The notes under the pieces were generated by a model. The model saw only the letters and a program-made list of their open reading frames with translations, was not told the DNA's origin and made no database searches. A stretch of DNA of 64,000 nt from Christensenella sp. UBA1685. GTDB taxonomy: Bacteria > Bacillota > Clostridia > Christensenellales > CAG-138. The position numbers and the translations under genes were made by a program. Below are positions 49,215 to 57,615 of the stretch, in pieces; within the stretch, counting starts at the first letter, position 1, and every line of letters begins with the position of its first letter. The stretch lies in the NCBI GenBank assembly GCA_002320595.1, contig DCKB01000008.1:3579-67578 (forward strand), read 5' to 3'.

Positions 49215-51842
49215 TTATTTGTTGCGGATATTCGCCTGAGCCGCTGCAAGGCGCGCGATCGGCACGCGGAACGGGCTGCAGGAAACATAATCCAGGCCCA
49301 CCTTGTGGCAGAACTCAACGGAGGAAGGATCGCCGCCGTGTTCGCCGCAGATGCCGAGGTGGATGTCCGGGCGAGCCTGACGGCCCAGTTCGGCAGCCAT
49401 CTTCACGAGCTTGCCCACGCCAACCTGATCAAGCTTGGCGAACGGATCGTTCTCGTAAATCTTCTTGTCATAATATGCGCCAAGGAACTTGCCGGCGTCG
49501 TCACGGCTGAAACCGAAGGTCATCTGGGTCAGGTCGTTGGTGCCGAAGGAAAAGAACTCGGCCTCGGTGGCGATCTGATCAGCGGTCAGCGCGGCGCGCG
49601 GAATCTCGATCATCGTGCCGACCTTGTACTTCATCTGTACGCCGGCCTTTGCAAGTTCTTCATCAGCAGTCTTGACGACAACGTCCTTCACATACTTGAG
49701 TTCCTTGACTTCGCCCACGAGCGGGATCATGATTTCAGGAACCATGGTCCAGTCCTGATGCTTGGCCTGCACGTTGATGGCTGCACGGATGACGGCGCGG
49801 GTCTGCATGGCGGCAATTTCCGGGAAGGTAACAGCCAGGCGGCAGCCGCGATGGCCCATCATCGGGTTGAACTCATGCAAAGAGGCGATGATCGCCTTGA
49901 TCTGCTCAACGGTCTTGCCCTGAGCCTTTGCCAGAAGCGCAATGTCCGCCTCCTCAGTGGGAACGAACTCGTGCAGCGGCGGGTCAAGGAACCGGATGGT
50001 GACCGGGCAGCCTTCCATGGCTTCGTAAATGCCCTCAAAGTCGCTCTGCTGCATCGGCAGGAGCTTTGCAAGCGCCGCTTCGCGCTCTTCCACGGTATCG
50101 GAGCAAATCATTTCACGGATGGCCGCAATGCGGTCGCCATCAAAGAACATGTGCTCGGTGCGGCAAAGGCCGATGCCCTCTGCGCCCAGCTCGCGCGCCT
50201 TGGCAGCGTCTTGCGGGGTATCCGCATTGGTGCGGACCTGCAGACGGCGATACTTGTCCGCCCAAGCCATGATGCGTCCGAACTCGCCGCCGATGGAAGC
50301 ATCCATCGTCGGCATTGCGCCGTCGTAAATGTTGCCGGTGGAACCGTCAAGGCTCAGCCAGTCGCCCTCATGATAGGTCCTTCCTGAAAGCGTAAACTGT
50401 TTGTTTTCTTCATCCATGTTGATCGCGGAGCAACCGGATACGCAGCATTTGCCCATGCCGCGGGCAACGACTGCCGCGTGGGAGGTCATGCCGCCGCGCA
50501 CGGTCAGGATGCCCTGTGCAGCCTTCATGCCTTCGATGTCCTCCGGGGAGGTCTCCAGGCGAACGAGGACAACCTTTTCGCCGCGAGCGGCCCAGGCCTT
50601 TGCATCCTCCGCGCTAAAGACGATCTTTCCGCAGGCAGCACCGGGAGACGCAGGCAGCGCCTTGCCGGCGGGCTTTGCATTCTTGAGCGCCTTGGTATCA
50701 AACTGCGGATGCAGCAGGGTATCAAGGTTGCGCGGGTCAATCATGTTAACGGCTTCCTGCTCGGAAATCATGCCCTCGTCCACGAGGTCGCAGGCGATCT
50801 TCAGCGCGGCCTTTGCCGTGCGCTTTCCGTTGCGGGTCTGGAGCATGTAGAGCTTGTTGTTCTCAACGGTGAACTCCATATCCTGCATATCGCGGTAATG
50901 GTTTTCAAGGATCCCGCACACTTCCTGGAACTGCTTGAACGCAGCGGGGAACTTTTCAGCCATCTGCGCAATGGGCATCGGGGTGCGCACGCCGGCGACA
51001 ACGTCTTCGCCCTGCGCGTTGGTCAGGAATTCGCCCATGAGTTCTTTTTCGCCGGTCGCGGGGTTGCGGGTAAACGCGACGCCGGTGCCGCAATCGTCGC
51101 CCATGTTGCCGAACGCCATCATCTGGACGTTGACAGCGGTACCCCAGGAATAGGGGATGTCGTTATCGCGGCGATACACATTGGCGCGGGGGTTGTCCCA
51201 GCTGCGGAACACAGCTTTGATTGCGCCCATGAGCTGTTCCTTCGGGTCGGAGGGGAAATCGGTGCCGATCTTGGCCTTATATTCAGCCTTGAATTGGCCT
51301 GCGAGCTGCTTAAGGTCGTCCGCGGTAAGTTCCACATCCTGCGTGATGCCGCGTTCTTCCTTCATCTTATCGATGAGCTGCTCGAAATACTTCTTGCCCA
51401 CTTCCATGACGACGTCGGAATACATCTGGATAAAGCGGCGATAGCAGTCCCACGCCCAACGGGGATTGTTGGATTTTTTGGAGATGACGTCCACAACCGC
51501 TTCGTTCAGGCCGAGGTTGAGGATGGTGTCCATCATGCCCGGCATGGAAGCGCGGGCGCCGGAACGGACGGAAACGAGCAGCGGGTTTTCAAGGTCGCCG
51601 AACTTCTTGCCGGTGATTCCTTCCAGCTTGCCGATGTATTCATAGATCTGATCCATGATTTCGTCGTTGATCTTCTCTCCGTCGGCATAATACTGCGTGC
51701 AGGCTTCGGTGGTGATGGTGAAGCCCTGCGGCACGGGCATGCCAAGGCCGGTCATTTCAGCAAGGTTTGCGCCCTTGCCGCCGAGGAGATTCCGCATGGT
51801 GGCGTTACCTTCACTAAAAAGGTATACGTACTTGTGTGCCAT
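49215..51842 (-). CDS. ppdK: Pyruvate, phosphate dikinase
   Basis: 875 residues, full length. Interconverts pyruvate, ATP and Pi with PEP, AMP and PPi. N-terminal nucleotide-binding domain (LLGGKGANLAEMTGLGMPVPQGFTI), phospho-histidine swivel domain (GGMTSHAAVVARGMGKCCV, His about 453), and C-terminal PEP/pyruvate barrel with GLCRTEHMF, GTMIEIPRA and catalytic Cys in GICGEHGGDPSS (about 830). Promoter at 51949-51977. In anaerobes it commonly serves PPi-linked glycolysis or gluconeogenesis. Confidence 0.98.
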   Translation of the reverse strand: MAHKYVYLFSEGNATMRNLLGGKGANLAEMTGLGMPVPQGFTITTEACTQYYADGEKINDEIMDQIYEYIGKLEGITGKKFGDLENPLLVSVRSGARASMPGMMDTILNLGLNEAVVDVISKKSNNPRWAWDCYRRFIQMYSDVVMEVGKKYFEQLIDKMKEERGITQDVELTADDLKQLAGQFKAEYKAKIGTDFPSDPKEQLMGAIKAVFRSWDNPRANVYRRDNDIPYSWGTAVNVQMMAFGNMGDDCGTGVAFTRNPATGEKELMGEFLTNAQGEDVVAGVRTPMPIAQMAEKFPAAFKQFQEVCGILENHYRDMQDMEFTVENNKLYMLQTRNGKRTAKAALKIACDLVDEGMISEQEAVNMIDPRNLDTLLHPQFDTKALKNAKPAGKALPASPGAACGKIVFSAEDAKAWAARGEKVVLVRLETSPEDIEGMKAAQGILTVRGGMTSHAAVVARGMGKCCVSGCSAINMDEENKQFTLSGRTYHEGDWLSLDGSTGNIYDGAMPTMDASIGGEFGRIMAWADKYRRLQVRTNADTPQDAAKARELGAEGIGLCRTEHMFFDGDRIAAIREMICSDTVEEREAALAKLLPMQQSDFEGIYEAMEGCPVTIRFLDPPLHEFVPTEEADIALLAKAQGKTVEQIKAIIASLHEFNPMMGHRGCRLAVTFPEIAAMQTRAVIRAAINVQAKHQDWTMVPEIMIPLVGEVKELKYVKDVVVKTADEELAKAGVQMKYKVGTMIEIPRAALTADQIATEAEFFSFGTNDLTQMTFGFSRDDAGKFLGAYYDKKIYENDPFAKLDQVGVGKLVKMAAELGRQARPDIHLGICGEHGGDPSSVEFCHKVGLDYVSCSPFRVPIARLAAAQANIRNK

Positions 51843-51895
51843 CGATTTAATTTACCTCCATATAATATAATCAAATTGGACCATATTCAGCGGGT

Positions 51896-51935
51896 GGAAT
51901 ACCACGCATCAAAAATATGCGTTCTTCAAAATTCC
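51896..51935 (-). promoter_or_regulatory. Hairpin in the ppdK leader
   Basis: Minus-strand leader folds as GGAAT...ATTCC outside ACGCAT / ATGCGT, between the promoter and the ribosome site (TATGGAGG). Could be an mRNA stability or control element. Confidence 0.4.
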
Positions 51936-51948
51936 ACACGCACCAGTT

Positions 51949-51977
51949 ATTATATCCTTTTTCTTCAAATTAAGCAA
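51949..51977 (-). promoter_or_regulatory. Promoter of ppdK
   Basis: Minus-strand TTGCTT (51972-51977), 17 bases, perfect TATAAT (51949-51954); about 100 bases of leader follow. Confidence 0.7.
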
Positions 51978-52083
51978 TGAATTTGTAATTCCTTATGCAG
52001 GAAATCCTGCGGAAAAGTTGTTATGTTGCAACATTGAATCATAATTTGAACTTATAGGCGACGCATCCTGCCCGCATGCAGCC

Positions 52084-52824
52084 TCACAGGCAGGAAAGTG
52101 CCTTAAACCGCCGCTCCAGCACATGCTCAGCGTAGCCGTTTACAGCATGCTTCAGCTCGTTTCGGACGCGTTCCGGCAGGCGAACCCTTCCCATTTCCGC
52201 ATCGGGGAGCATCAACATGCGCCTGAGCGCTTCAAGGGAAAGCGCAGAAATAGGAACTGCGTCTGTCCCAAAGCCATGCGTGCAGGCAGAACAGAGCGCG
52301 CCGCCCGCAGCAGCCGAAAAGTGCAGTTCACGCGCGGCGCGCAGGTCGCACCCGCAGGCAGCGCACCGCGTGACCGCCGGGCTGTACCCAAGCGTTTGCA
52401 GGCAGCGCGCAGCAAAGCAAAGCGCCATATCAAGCGGCGCACACTCCGAATAGGCGGTAAAGCTCAACGCATAAAGCAAAAGCGACAGCAGCGCCTCGTT
52501 CGGCTGCTCCGCAGCCGTTCCCTCATTGATGAGGGAAAGCATGTACGCTCCTGCGGAAAAGCGTTCCACATCCTCGCGAAGCGGATAAAAGGGTTCGCGC
52601 ACATCACAGGATTCCACGGTATATTTTTCCCGGTTCAGGAACAGGACGAACTCTCCCGAAACGAACAGCTCACTCGCCGGCAAAAGCTGGCTTTTCGGGC
52701 GGCGGCAGCCGCGCGCGGCAGCGGAAATCAGCCCCCTCTCCCGCGTGAAAAGCGTCAGGATGCGGTCATTGTCGCGGTAATTCGCATACCGTGTCACGAT
52801 GCCGTTTACGGTAATAAGTGCCAT
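52084..52824 (-). CDS. recO: DNA repair protein RecO
   Basis: 246 residues. N-terminal OB fold (GIVTRYANYRDNDRILTLFTRERGLISAAARGCRRPKS), helical middle, and a zinc motif CAACGCDLR ... CSACTHG (about 150-180). Loads RecA at gaps with RecR. ATG 52822-52824. It stands alone on the minus strand, divergent from the small YqzL-like gene. Confidence 0.95.
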   Translation of the reverse strand: MALITVNGIVTRYANYRDNDRILTLFTRERGLISAAARGCRRPKSQLLPASELFVSGEFVLFLNREKYTVESCDVREPFYPLREDVERFSAGAYMLSLINEGTAAEQPNEALLSLLLYALSFTAYSECAPLDMALCFAARCLQTLGYSPAVTRCAACGCDLRAARELHFSAAAGGALCSACTHGFGTDAVPISALSLEALRRMLMLPDAEMGRVRLPERVRNELKHAVNGYAEHVLERRFKALSCL

Positions 52825-52914
52825 CCGGCCTCCATGGGAAAGATTTTCCGTTCATGGTCCTGGCCCTCCTGCGGAGATACTAAAGCCGTATCATACCGCA
52901 AAGGAGCAACCGTC

Positions 52915-53055
52915 ATGGATAAGAGCAGCACGCCCAACAACGCCCGCGCCCTTTGGGAGGCATTTCAGCAAACCGGCCGCGTCAGCGCATATATCGCCTA
53001 CCGCAGCGCCCTGCGCCGAGAGCGGGAAACAGAGGACGGCGGAGCCCGGAATTAA
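52915..53055 (+). CDS. YqzL-like small protein
   Basis: 46 residues, start ATG 52915 behind AAAGGAG at 8 bases. The core LWEAFQQTGRVSAYIAYRSAL matches the YqzL pattern (W-x2-F-x-x-TG-x-x-x-x-Y-x-x-Y). yqzL is normally beside recO in Bacillota; here it is adjacent but divergent (recO starts at 52824). The last 4 bases overlap the convergent cyclase stop. Function unknown in the whole family. Confidence 0.65.
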   Translation: MDKSSTPNNARALWEAFQQTGRVSAYIAYRSALRRERETEDGGARN

Positions 53056-53690
53056 TCCACAAACGCTACGGCGCGCACCGGCGCGCCGTCCGCATTTTCG
53101 TATTTCAGCGGAAGCGCTGCAAAGCGGAACGCGCGGCCAATAAGCCCCTCGAGATTCGTCAGGTTTTCCACAATAACAAGCCCCGCGCCAAGCACGATGC
53201 GGTGCATGGGCAATTCAAAGCTGTCGATCGGATCGATGGAGATCGCATCAACGCCGATCCCCTTTTTCCCGGCTGCGCAATAACGCATCACATCCGCATC
53301 AAACGCAGGGTACGCGCCAAAGTAGCGTCCATCGTTCCAAAGGCGGCTCCAGCCCGTATAAAATAGCAGGAATTCCGCTTCATCTGCCGCCGCGCGCACG
53401 TTTTGAATGCGCCGCATCGTAATCCGTCCGTCCTCTCCCGCATCGGAGCAGTCCACCACGCATGCCTTTCCCGTGAATTTTTCAGCGGGCAGTGCATCCA
53501 GCGTCGGAGCGCCGGGAAAAATGTGTGCGGGCGCATCCATATGCGTGCCGGTATGGGAATACATACGGAGGAGCGTCTCCTTAAAGCCATCCTTTTCAAT
53601 GGTATTCGTCTGTGTCAGTTTTGGTTGTTCCGTTCCCGGATAAACCGGCATTGTTTCGCCGATCGTCTGCGTCAGGTCCATTACATGCAT
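53052..53690 (-). CDS. Cyclase family protein (kynurenine formamidase-like)
   Basis: 212 residues. Metal-dependent hydrolase of the cyclase fold with the signature HTGTHMDAPAHIF (about 49-61), preceded by MPVYPGTEQP and followed by FLLFYTGWSRLW and GVDAISIDP. Related enzymes open N-formylkynurenine, isatin or similar amides. ATG 53688-53690 with GAGGAG; the upstream frame to 53804 is not supported. A TATACT (53728-53733, minus) with a weak TGGAAA may be its promoter. Divergent from the M20-alr operon. Confidence 0.88.
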   Translation of the reverse strand: MHVMDLTQTIGETMPVYPGTEQPKLTQTNTIEKDGFKETLLRMYSHTGTHMDAPAHIFPGAPTLDALPAEKFTGKACVVDCSDAGEDGRITMRRIQNVRAAADEAEFLLFYTGWSRLWNDGRYFGAYPAFDADVMRYCAAGKKGIGVDAISIDPIDSFELPMHRIVLGAGLVIVENLTNLEGLIGRAFRFAALPLKYENADGAPVRAVAFVD

Positions 53691-53756
53691 AGCCGCTCCT
53701 CTTTTCCATAACGTTAATTTCTTGTTTAGTATACACCATAAGATGCCGTTTTTCCA

Positions 53757-53785
53757 TTGAAACCGGCGCTGCTGTGTTGTACAAT
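53757..53785 (+). promoter_or_regulatory. Promoter of the M20 amidohydrolase-alr operon
   Basis: TTGAAA (53757-53762), 17 bases, TACAAT (53780-53785), 52 bases before the ATG. Confidence 0.7.
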
Positions 53786-53837
53786 GCCAACAGAAGCTCT
53801 TCATCCTTCAATTTCATATCTCAGGAGGTAACGCAAA

Positions 53838-55028
53838 ATGGACCCCAACCGAATCCGCGCCGCGATCGACGGGATTTATGATGAAATTATCGCTCTGCGC
53901 CGCGACATCCACATGCATCCGGAGCTTTCGCAGCAGGAAGAGCGCACAATGCATGTGATCAGCGATCGCCTTGCCGCGCTCAATATTCCGCATGAAACCA
54001 ACGTGGCTGGCTATGGCGTCGTCGCTACGATCGGTTCCCCTTCGGCCAAGTATGCCATTGGGATCCGTGCCGATATCGACGCGCTTCCCATCCAGGAAGA
54101 AAACGACGTTCCCTATGCCTCAAAGGTTCCGGGCGTAATGCATGCCTGCGGGCATGACGTCCACACAGCGATCCTCCTCGGCGCCGCGCAAATTCTCAAA
54201 AGCATGGAAGCGGAGCTGCCCGGCGCAGTGAAGCTCTTTTTCCAGCCGGCCGAGGAAACGGTTGGCGGCGCGCACGGAATGATCGAACATGGCTGCCTGA
54301 AAAATCCCTGCGTCACACGCGTGATGAGCCTCCATGTGGATCCGAATTACGAAACCGGCAAGGTGCTTGTCTGCAACGGAAAGATGAACGCTTCCACAAC
54401 GGAGCTTTCCATCACCGTGAACGGCACCTCCTGCCACGGCGCGCACCCTGAAAAGGGCGTGGACTCCATCGTAGTGGCGGCACAGGTCATCAGCGCCCTC
54501 CAGAGCATCTCAAGCCGCTTCAGCGCGCCCACCACGCCTCTGATCGTAACGCTCGGAACGATCCATGGCGGAACGAAGGAAAACATCATCGCCGGCTCCG
54601 TTGAAATGCGTGGCACCATTCGCGCGCTGGATTTCGCAACGCGCGATTTTGTAAAAGCCAAGGTGAAAGAAATCGCGCAAGGCACTGCCGCCGCATTCGG
54701 CGCGACAGCCACGGTGGAAATGTCCGATGGATATCCTCCCCTTGTGAACGACCGCGCGACTTCGCAGCGCCTTTCGGAGGTTGCTCAGGCGGCGCTCGGC
54801 GCGGAAAATGTCGTTTTCATGGAAGAACCCAGCCTCGGCGCGGACGATTTTGCGTATTTCACCGAGGCTGTTCCCGGAACATATTTCAACATTGGAACCG
54901 CAACCCCCGGGAATCCTCAGCCGCAGATGTTGCACAGCGAAACCTTCTGCCCTGACGAACGCTGCATCAAAACGGGCATACTGCTTGAGGTCTTGGGAAC
55001 GCTTGCATTTTTGGAGGACGACAAATGA
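53838..55028 (+). CDS. M20D family amidohydrolase (N-acyl-amino-acid / aminoacylase type)
   Basis: 396 residues. Metal motifs: LRRDIHMHPELSQQEERT, IRADIDALPIQEE, MHACGHDVHTAILLGAA, FQPAEETVGGAHGMIEHG (catalytic Glu pair) and HSETFCPDE near the end. Dimerisation domain about 185-300. Family members remove acyl groups from amino acids (hippurate, N-acetyl-diaminopimelate). Strong AGGAGG before ATG 53838. Its stop overlaps the alanine racemase start (ATGA, 55025-55028), so release of an amino acid and racemisation are coupled. Confidence 0.92.
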   Translation: MDPNRIRAAIDGIYDEIIALRRDIHMHPELSQQEERTMHVISDRLAALNIPHETNVAGYGVVATIGSPSAKYAIGIRADIDALPIQEENDVPYASKVPGVMHACGHDVHTAILLGAAQILKSMEAELPGAVKLFFQPAEETVGGAHGMIEHGCLKNPCVTRVMSLHVDPNYETGKVLVCNGKMNASTTELSITVNGTSCHGAHPEKGVDSIVVAAQVISALQSISSRFSAPTTPLIVTLGTIHGGTKENIIAGSVEMRGTIRALDFATRDFVKAKVKEIAQGTAAAFGATATVEMSDGYPPLVNDRATSQRLSEVAQAALGAENVVFMEEPSLGADDFAYFTEAVPGTYFNIGTATPGNPQPQMLHSETFCPDERCIKTGILLEVLGTLAFLEDDK

Positions 55029-56155
55029 GCTGCGCACAGATTTATACAGACCCTGCCGCGCTCCCGCGCGACACCTACGTTCAGGTTGACCTCGCCGCGC
55101 TTGCCAGCAACATGGATGCCATTCGCGCCATGGTTGGCCCGGAGGTCGCCGTCATGCCGGTCATCAAAGCAAACGGCTACGGCCTCGGCGCGGTTGGTAT
55201 TGCCCCGACGCTGCTTGCCCACGGAGCATGCTGCCTTGCGGTCGCAACGCTGACCGAGGCGTTGGAACTGCGGGAAGCCTATCCGGATGCGCCGCTGTTC
55301 ATCCTCGGCCATACGCCGGACAGGCTCCTTCCCGTCGTGGTGCGGGAATGCATTACGCAGACCATTTTTACCGCCGCACAGGGAAAACTGCTGAGCGAGG
55401 CGGCCTCCTGCCTTGGCACCCGCGCGAAAGTGCACCTCAAGGTGGATTCCGGCTTCCATCGCCTCGGCACGGAAAACGTGGAAGAACTTTTCTCCATTTG
55501 CAGGGAGCCGAACCTAGAAATTGAAGGCATTTTCTCCCACCTTGCCCTTGCGGGCGAGGAAGAGGATGCCCGACAATACGCCCGCTTCATGGCTGTCGTG
55601 GAAGCGCTTGAAGCGCGTGGCGTCTCCTTCCGCTATAAGCACCTCGCGGACAGTATCGCCGCCGTGGACTACCCGGAATACCGCATGAACATGATTCGCC
55701 CGGGCGCGCTCGTTTACGGCCTCAGAGGGTTCCACAAAGGATATGTGGAGGTGAAGCAGGCCGTGTCCTTCATAACGCGGATTTCCCAGCTTCATCGCAT
55801 AAAAAAAGGCGAAGGCGTGGGATATGATTATCTCTGGCGTGCGCCGGAAGATACGCTTGTCGGCACCGTTCCTTTCGGCTATGCAGACGGATACCCCCGC
55901 AACATGCGCGGCAAGGGCTACGTGACCATCCACGGGGTAAAATGCCCGCTCATCGGCGTGCTGTGCATGGATCAATGCATGGTGGATCTCACCGCTGTGC
56001 CGGATGCCCGGGAAGGTGACCTTGCGGTAATCTACGGTGACGGCACAAATAACACCATGAGCATTCAGGAGGCTTCCGAGCTTGCAGGCACAAACAAGAA
56101 CGAGATCGTTGCCCGGCTGCTTCCCCGTCCGCCGCGCGTGTACATCAACGGCTAA
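55025..56155 (+). CDS. alr: Alanine racemase
   Basis: 376 residues. PLP lysine K48 in VIKANGYGLGA (the usual AYGHG is GYGLG here), DSGFHRLG for substrate side, NMIRPGALVYGL, and the catalytic tyrosine in GEGVGYDYLW followed by GTVPFGYADGYPR; C-terminal MDQCMVDLT. Supplies D-Ala for peptidoglycan. Replacement of His by Leu in the AYGHG motif is unusual, so a broader racemase specificity is possible. Translationally coupled to the M20 gene. Confidence 0.93.
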   Translation: MSCAQIYTDPAALPRDTYVQVDLAALASNMDAIRAMVGPEVAVMPVIKANGYGLGAVGIAPTLLAHGACCLAVATLTEALELREAYPDAPLFILGHTPDRLLPVVVRECITQTIFTAAQGKLLSEAASCLGTRAKVHLKVDSGFHRLGTENVEELFSICREPNLEIEGIFSHLALAGEEEDARQYARFMAVVEALEARGVSFRYKHLADSIAAVDYPEYRMNMIRPGALVYGLRGFHKGYVEVKQAVSFITRISQLHRIKKGEGVGYDYLWRAPEDTLVGTVPFGYADGYPRNMRGKGYVTIHGVKCPLIGVLCMDQCMVDLTAVPDAREGDLAVIYGDGTNNTMSIQEASELAGTNKNEIVARLLPRPPRVYING

Positions 56156-56240
56156 CCTCAGAAACAGCTTGCGCAGCCGGTATGGCGGCGATGCGTTTCA
56201 AAGGCAGGCCTTCCCGGCATGCAGGATGGACTGCACCGCG

Positions 56241-56378
56241 TGTCGAAAAAGTGGCGAAAAGCCACTTTTTCGAGTTTTCACAGCGTTTGCCTCCCCTGAC
56301 GCTCCCGGGCGGCAAACGCCGGAGCCGGAATGAAGTCAAGGGGCTGCGGCTCTTTGACAATCCCGGGGCTTTTCGACA
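56241..56378 (+). repeat. Dispersed structured intergenic element, copy B
   Basis: 138 bases, same orientation as alr. Begins TGTCGAAAAAG, ends CTTTTCGACA (one T fewer than copy A). Hairpin 1 is TCGAAAAAGTGGC / GCCACTTTTTCGA (56243-56273). Then follow the TTTGCCTC ... CTGACGCTC ... CGGGCGGCAAA block, AGTCAAGGGGCTGCGGCTC, and TTTGACAATCCC. About 53 bases present in copy A are missing from the middle. Begins 85 bases after the alr stop. Confidence 0.75.
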
Positions 56379-56383
56379 GGCTG

Positions 56384-56411
56384 AGGCTCCGCATAAAACC
56401 ATGCGGAGCCT
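56384..56411. terminator. Hairpin after glycerate kinase
   Basis: AGGCTCCGCAT / ATGCGGAGCCT, 11-base perfect stem, loop AAAACC, 18 bases past the glxK stop; no good T-tract on the minus strand. Confidence 0.6.
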
Positions 56412-56428
56412 TGCTTTGGTTTGGATGC

Positions 56429-57568
56429 CTATTTTTTCACCGCCGTTATGGCGCGGAACACCTGCTCCACACGGGAAGCAAGGTTCCGCCGGGCACGCCC
56501 CGGCTCCATGGCCTCCGCAAGCGCAAGCGGAGCCTGCGGGATGGCAAAATAAGCGTCAATTCCGCTTTGATTCACGGCCGCAGCATCGTCCGCCGTCGCG
56601 CCCGCAAAGGCAAGCGTCACCGCGCCGCACCGCTTGCCGAGCTGCGCTATGCCTATGGGCGCTTTTCCCATCGCCGTTTGGAAATCCATGCGGCCTTCCC
56701 CCGTTATAACAAAATCCGCCCCATCCATATCGTCCGCGATGTGGATGGCATCGAGCACCAACGCGATTCCCGGTTCCAGCACCGCGGGCAAAAAGCTGAT
56801 GAATGCATATCCAAGGCCGCCTGCAGCTCCCGAGCCCGGAAGCTGGTCCCCGCTTCTCCCGAATTGATGTTTCACCACTTCCGAAAAATGCCGCAGGCCA
56901 TCATCCAGCTCTGCTGCAATCTCCGGCGTCGCCCCCTTTTGCGGGCCGTATATGCACGACGCGCCATTTGGCCCAAAGAGCGGGTTACTTACATCGCACG
57001 CAATCCGAAAGCGGCATTGCTCAAGGCGCGCATCTGCCCCGGAAGCGTCGATGCATGCCACCCGGCCGGCTGCGCGGCCGTCAATCCCCGCGCTTTCCCC
57101 CGCCGCTGTAAGGAAGCGGAACCCAAGCGCCGTAAGCATGCCGATTCCCCCGTCGTTCGTGGCGCTGCCGCCGATCCCGATCAAAAACGAACGGCAGCCG
57201 CGTTCAAGCGCGTGAAGGATCATTTCACCCAAACCATAGGTCGTGGTAAACCGCGGGTTGCGCTTTTCCGGCGGCACAAGCGGCAAGCCGCTGCAGCTCG
57301 CCATCTCCATGACCGCCATCCCGCCGGGCAGCATACCATATGCGCAGCACACAGGTTCTCCAAGCGGCCCGGTTACGCATACGGGCATCTTTTCTCCCGC
57401 AAGCCCTTCCACAAGCGCATCCACAGTGCCTTCTCCTCCGTCCGCAACCGGGCGGACGATAACCTCCGCTTCCGGAACTGCCCGCAGCACGCCCTCCCGC
57501 ACTGCGTTTCCTGCCTGAACCGAAGAAAGGCTCCCTTTAAAAGAGTCAATTGCGACAACAACCTTCAT
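56429..57568 (-). CDS. glxK: Glycerate kinase (GarK/GlxK family)
   Basis: 379 residues, normal size. Motifs: AIDSFKGSLSS near the start, RPVADGGEGTVDAL, LIGIGGSATNDGGIGM, ACDVSNPLFGPNGAS and GEGRMDFQTAMGKAP. Phosphorylates D-glycerate (to 2-phosphoglycerate in this family). ATG 57566-57568. It follows a CdaR-type regulator by 47 bases on the same strand, the usual garK/glxK arrangement, so glycerate use is likely induced by that regulator. Confidence 0.95.
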   Translation of the reverse strand: MKVVVAIDSFKGSLSSVQAGNAVREGVLRAVPEAEVIVRPVADGGEGTVDALVEGLAGEKMPVCVTGPLGEPVCCAYGMLPGGMAVMEMASCSGLPLVPPEKRNPRFTTTYGLGEMILHALERGCRSFLIGIGGSATNDGGIGMLTALGFRFLTAAGESAGIDGRAAGRVACIDASGADARLEQCRFRIACDVSNPLFGPNGASCIYGPQKGATPEIAAELDDGLRHFSEVVKHQFGRSGDQLPGSGAAGGLGYAFISFLPAVLEPGIALVLDAIHIADDMDGADFVITGEGRMDFQTAMGKAPIGIAQLGKRCGAVTLAFAGATADDAAAVNQSGIDAYFAIPQAPLALAEAMEPGRARRNLASRVEQVFRAITAVKK

Positions 57569-57615
57569 GTTTCATCCCCTCCCCCAAAGACAGCGCAGTT
57601 GGATTTGTTTGAATA

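Larger units (their letters stand above)
56156..56428. other. Intergenic region alr-glxK with repeat element
   Basis: 273 bases between convergent genes. Contains copy B of the dispersed element (56241-56378) and a hairpin (56384-56411). No independent gene seen. Confidence 0.6.

Noticed and set aside
50478..51980. 500-codon plus-strand frame opposite ppdK
   Set aside because: Shadow of ppdK; composition follows the sense gene and it crosses the ppdK promoter.
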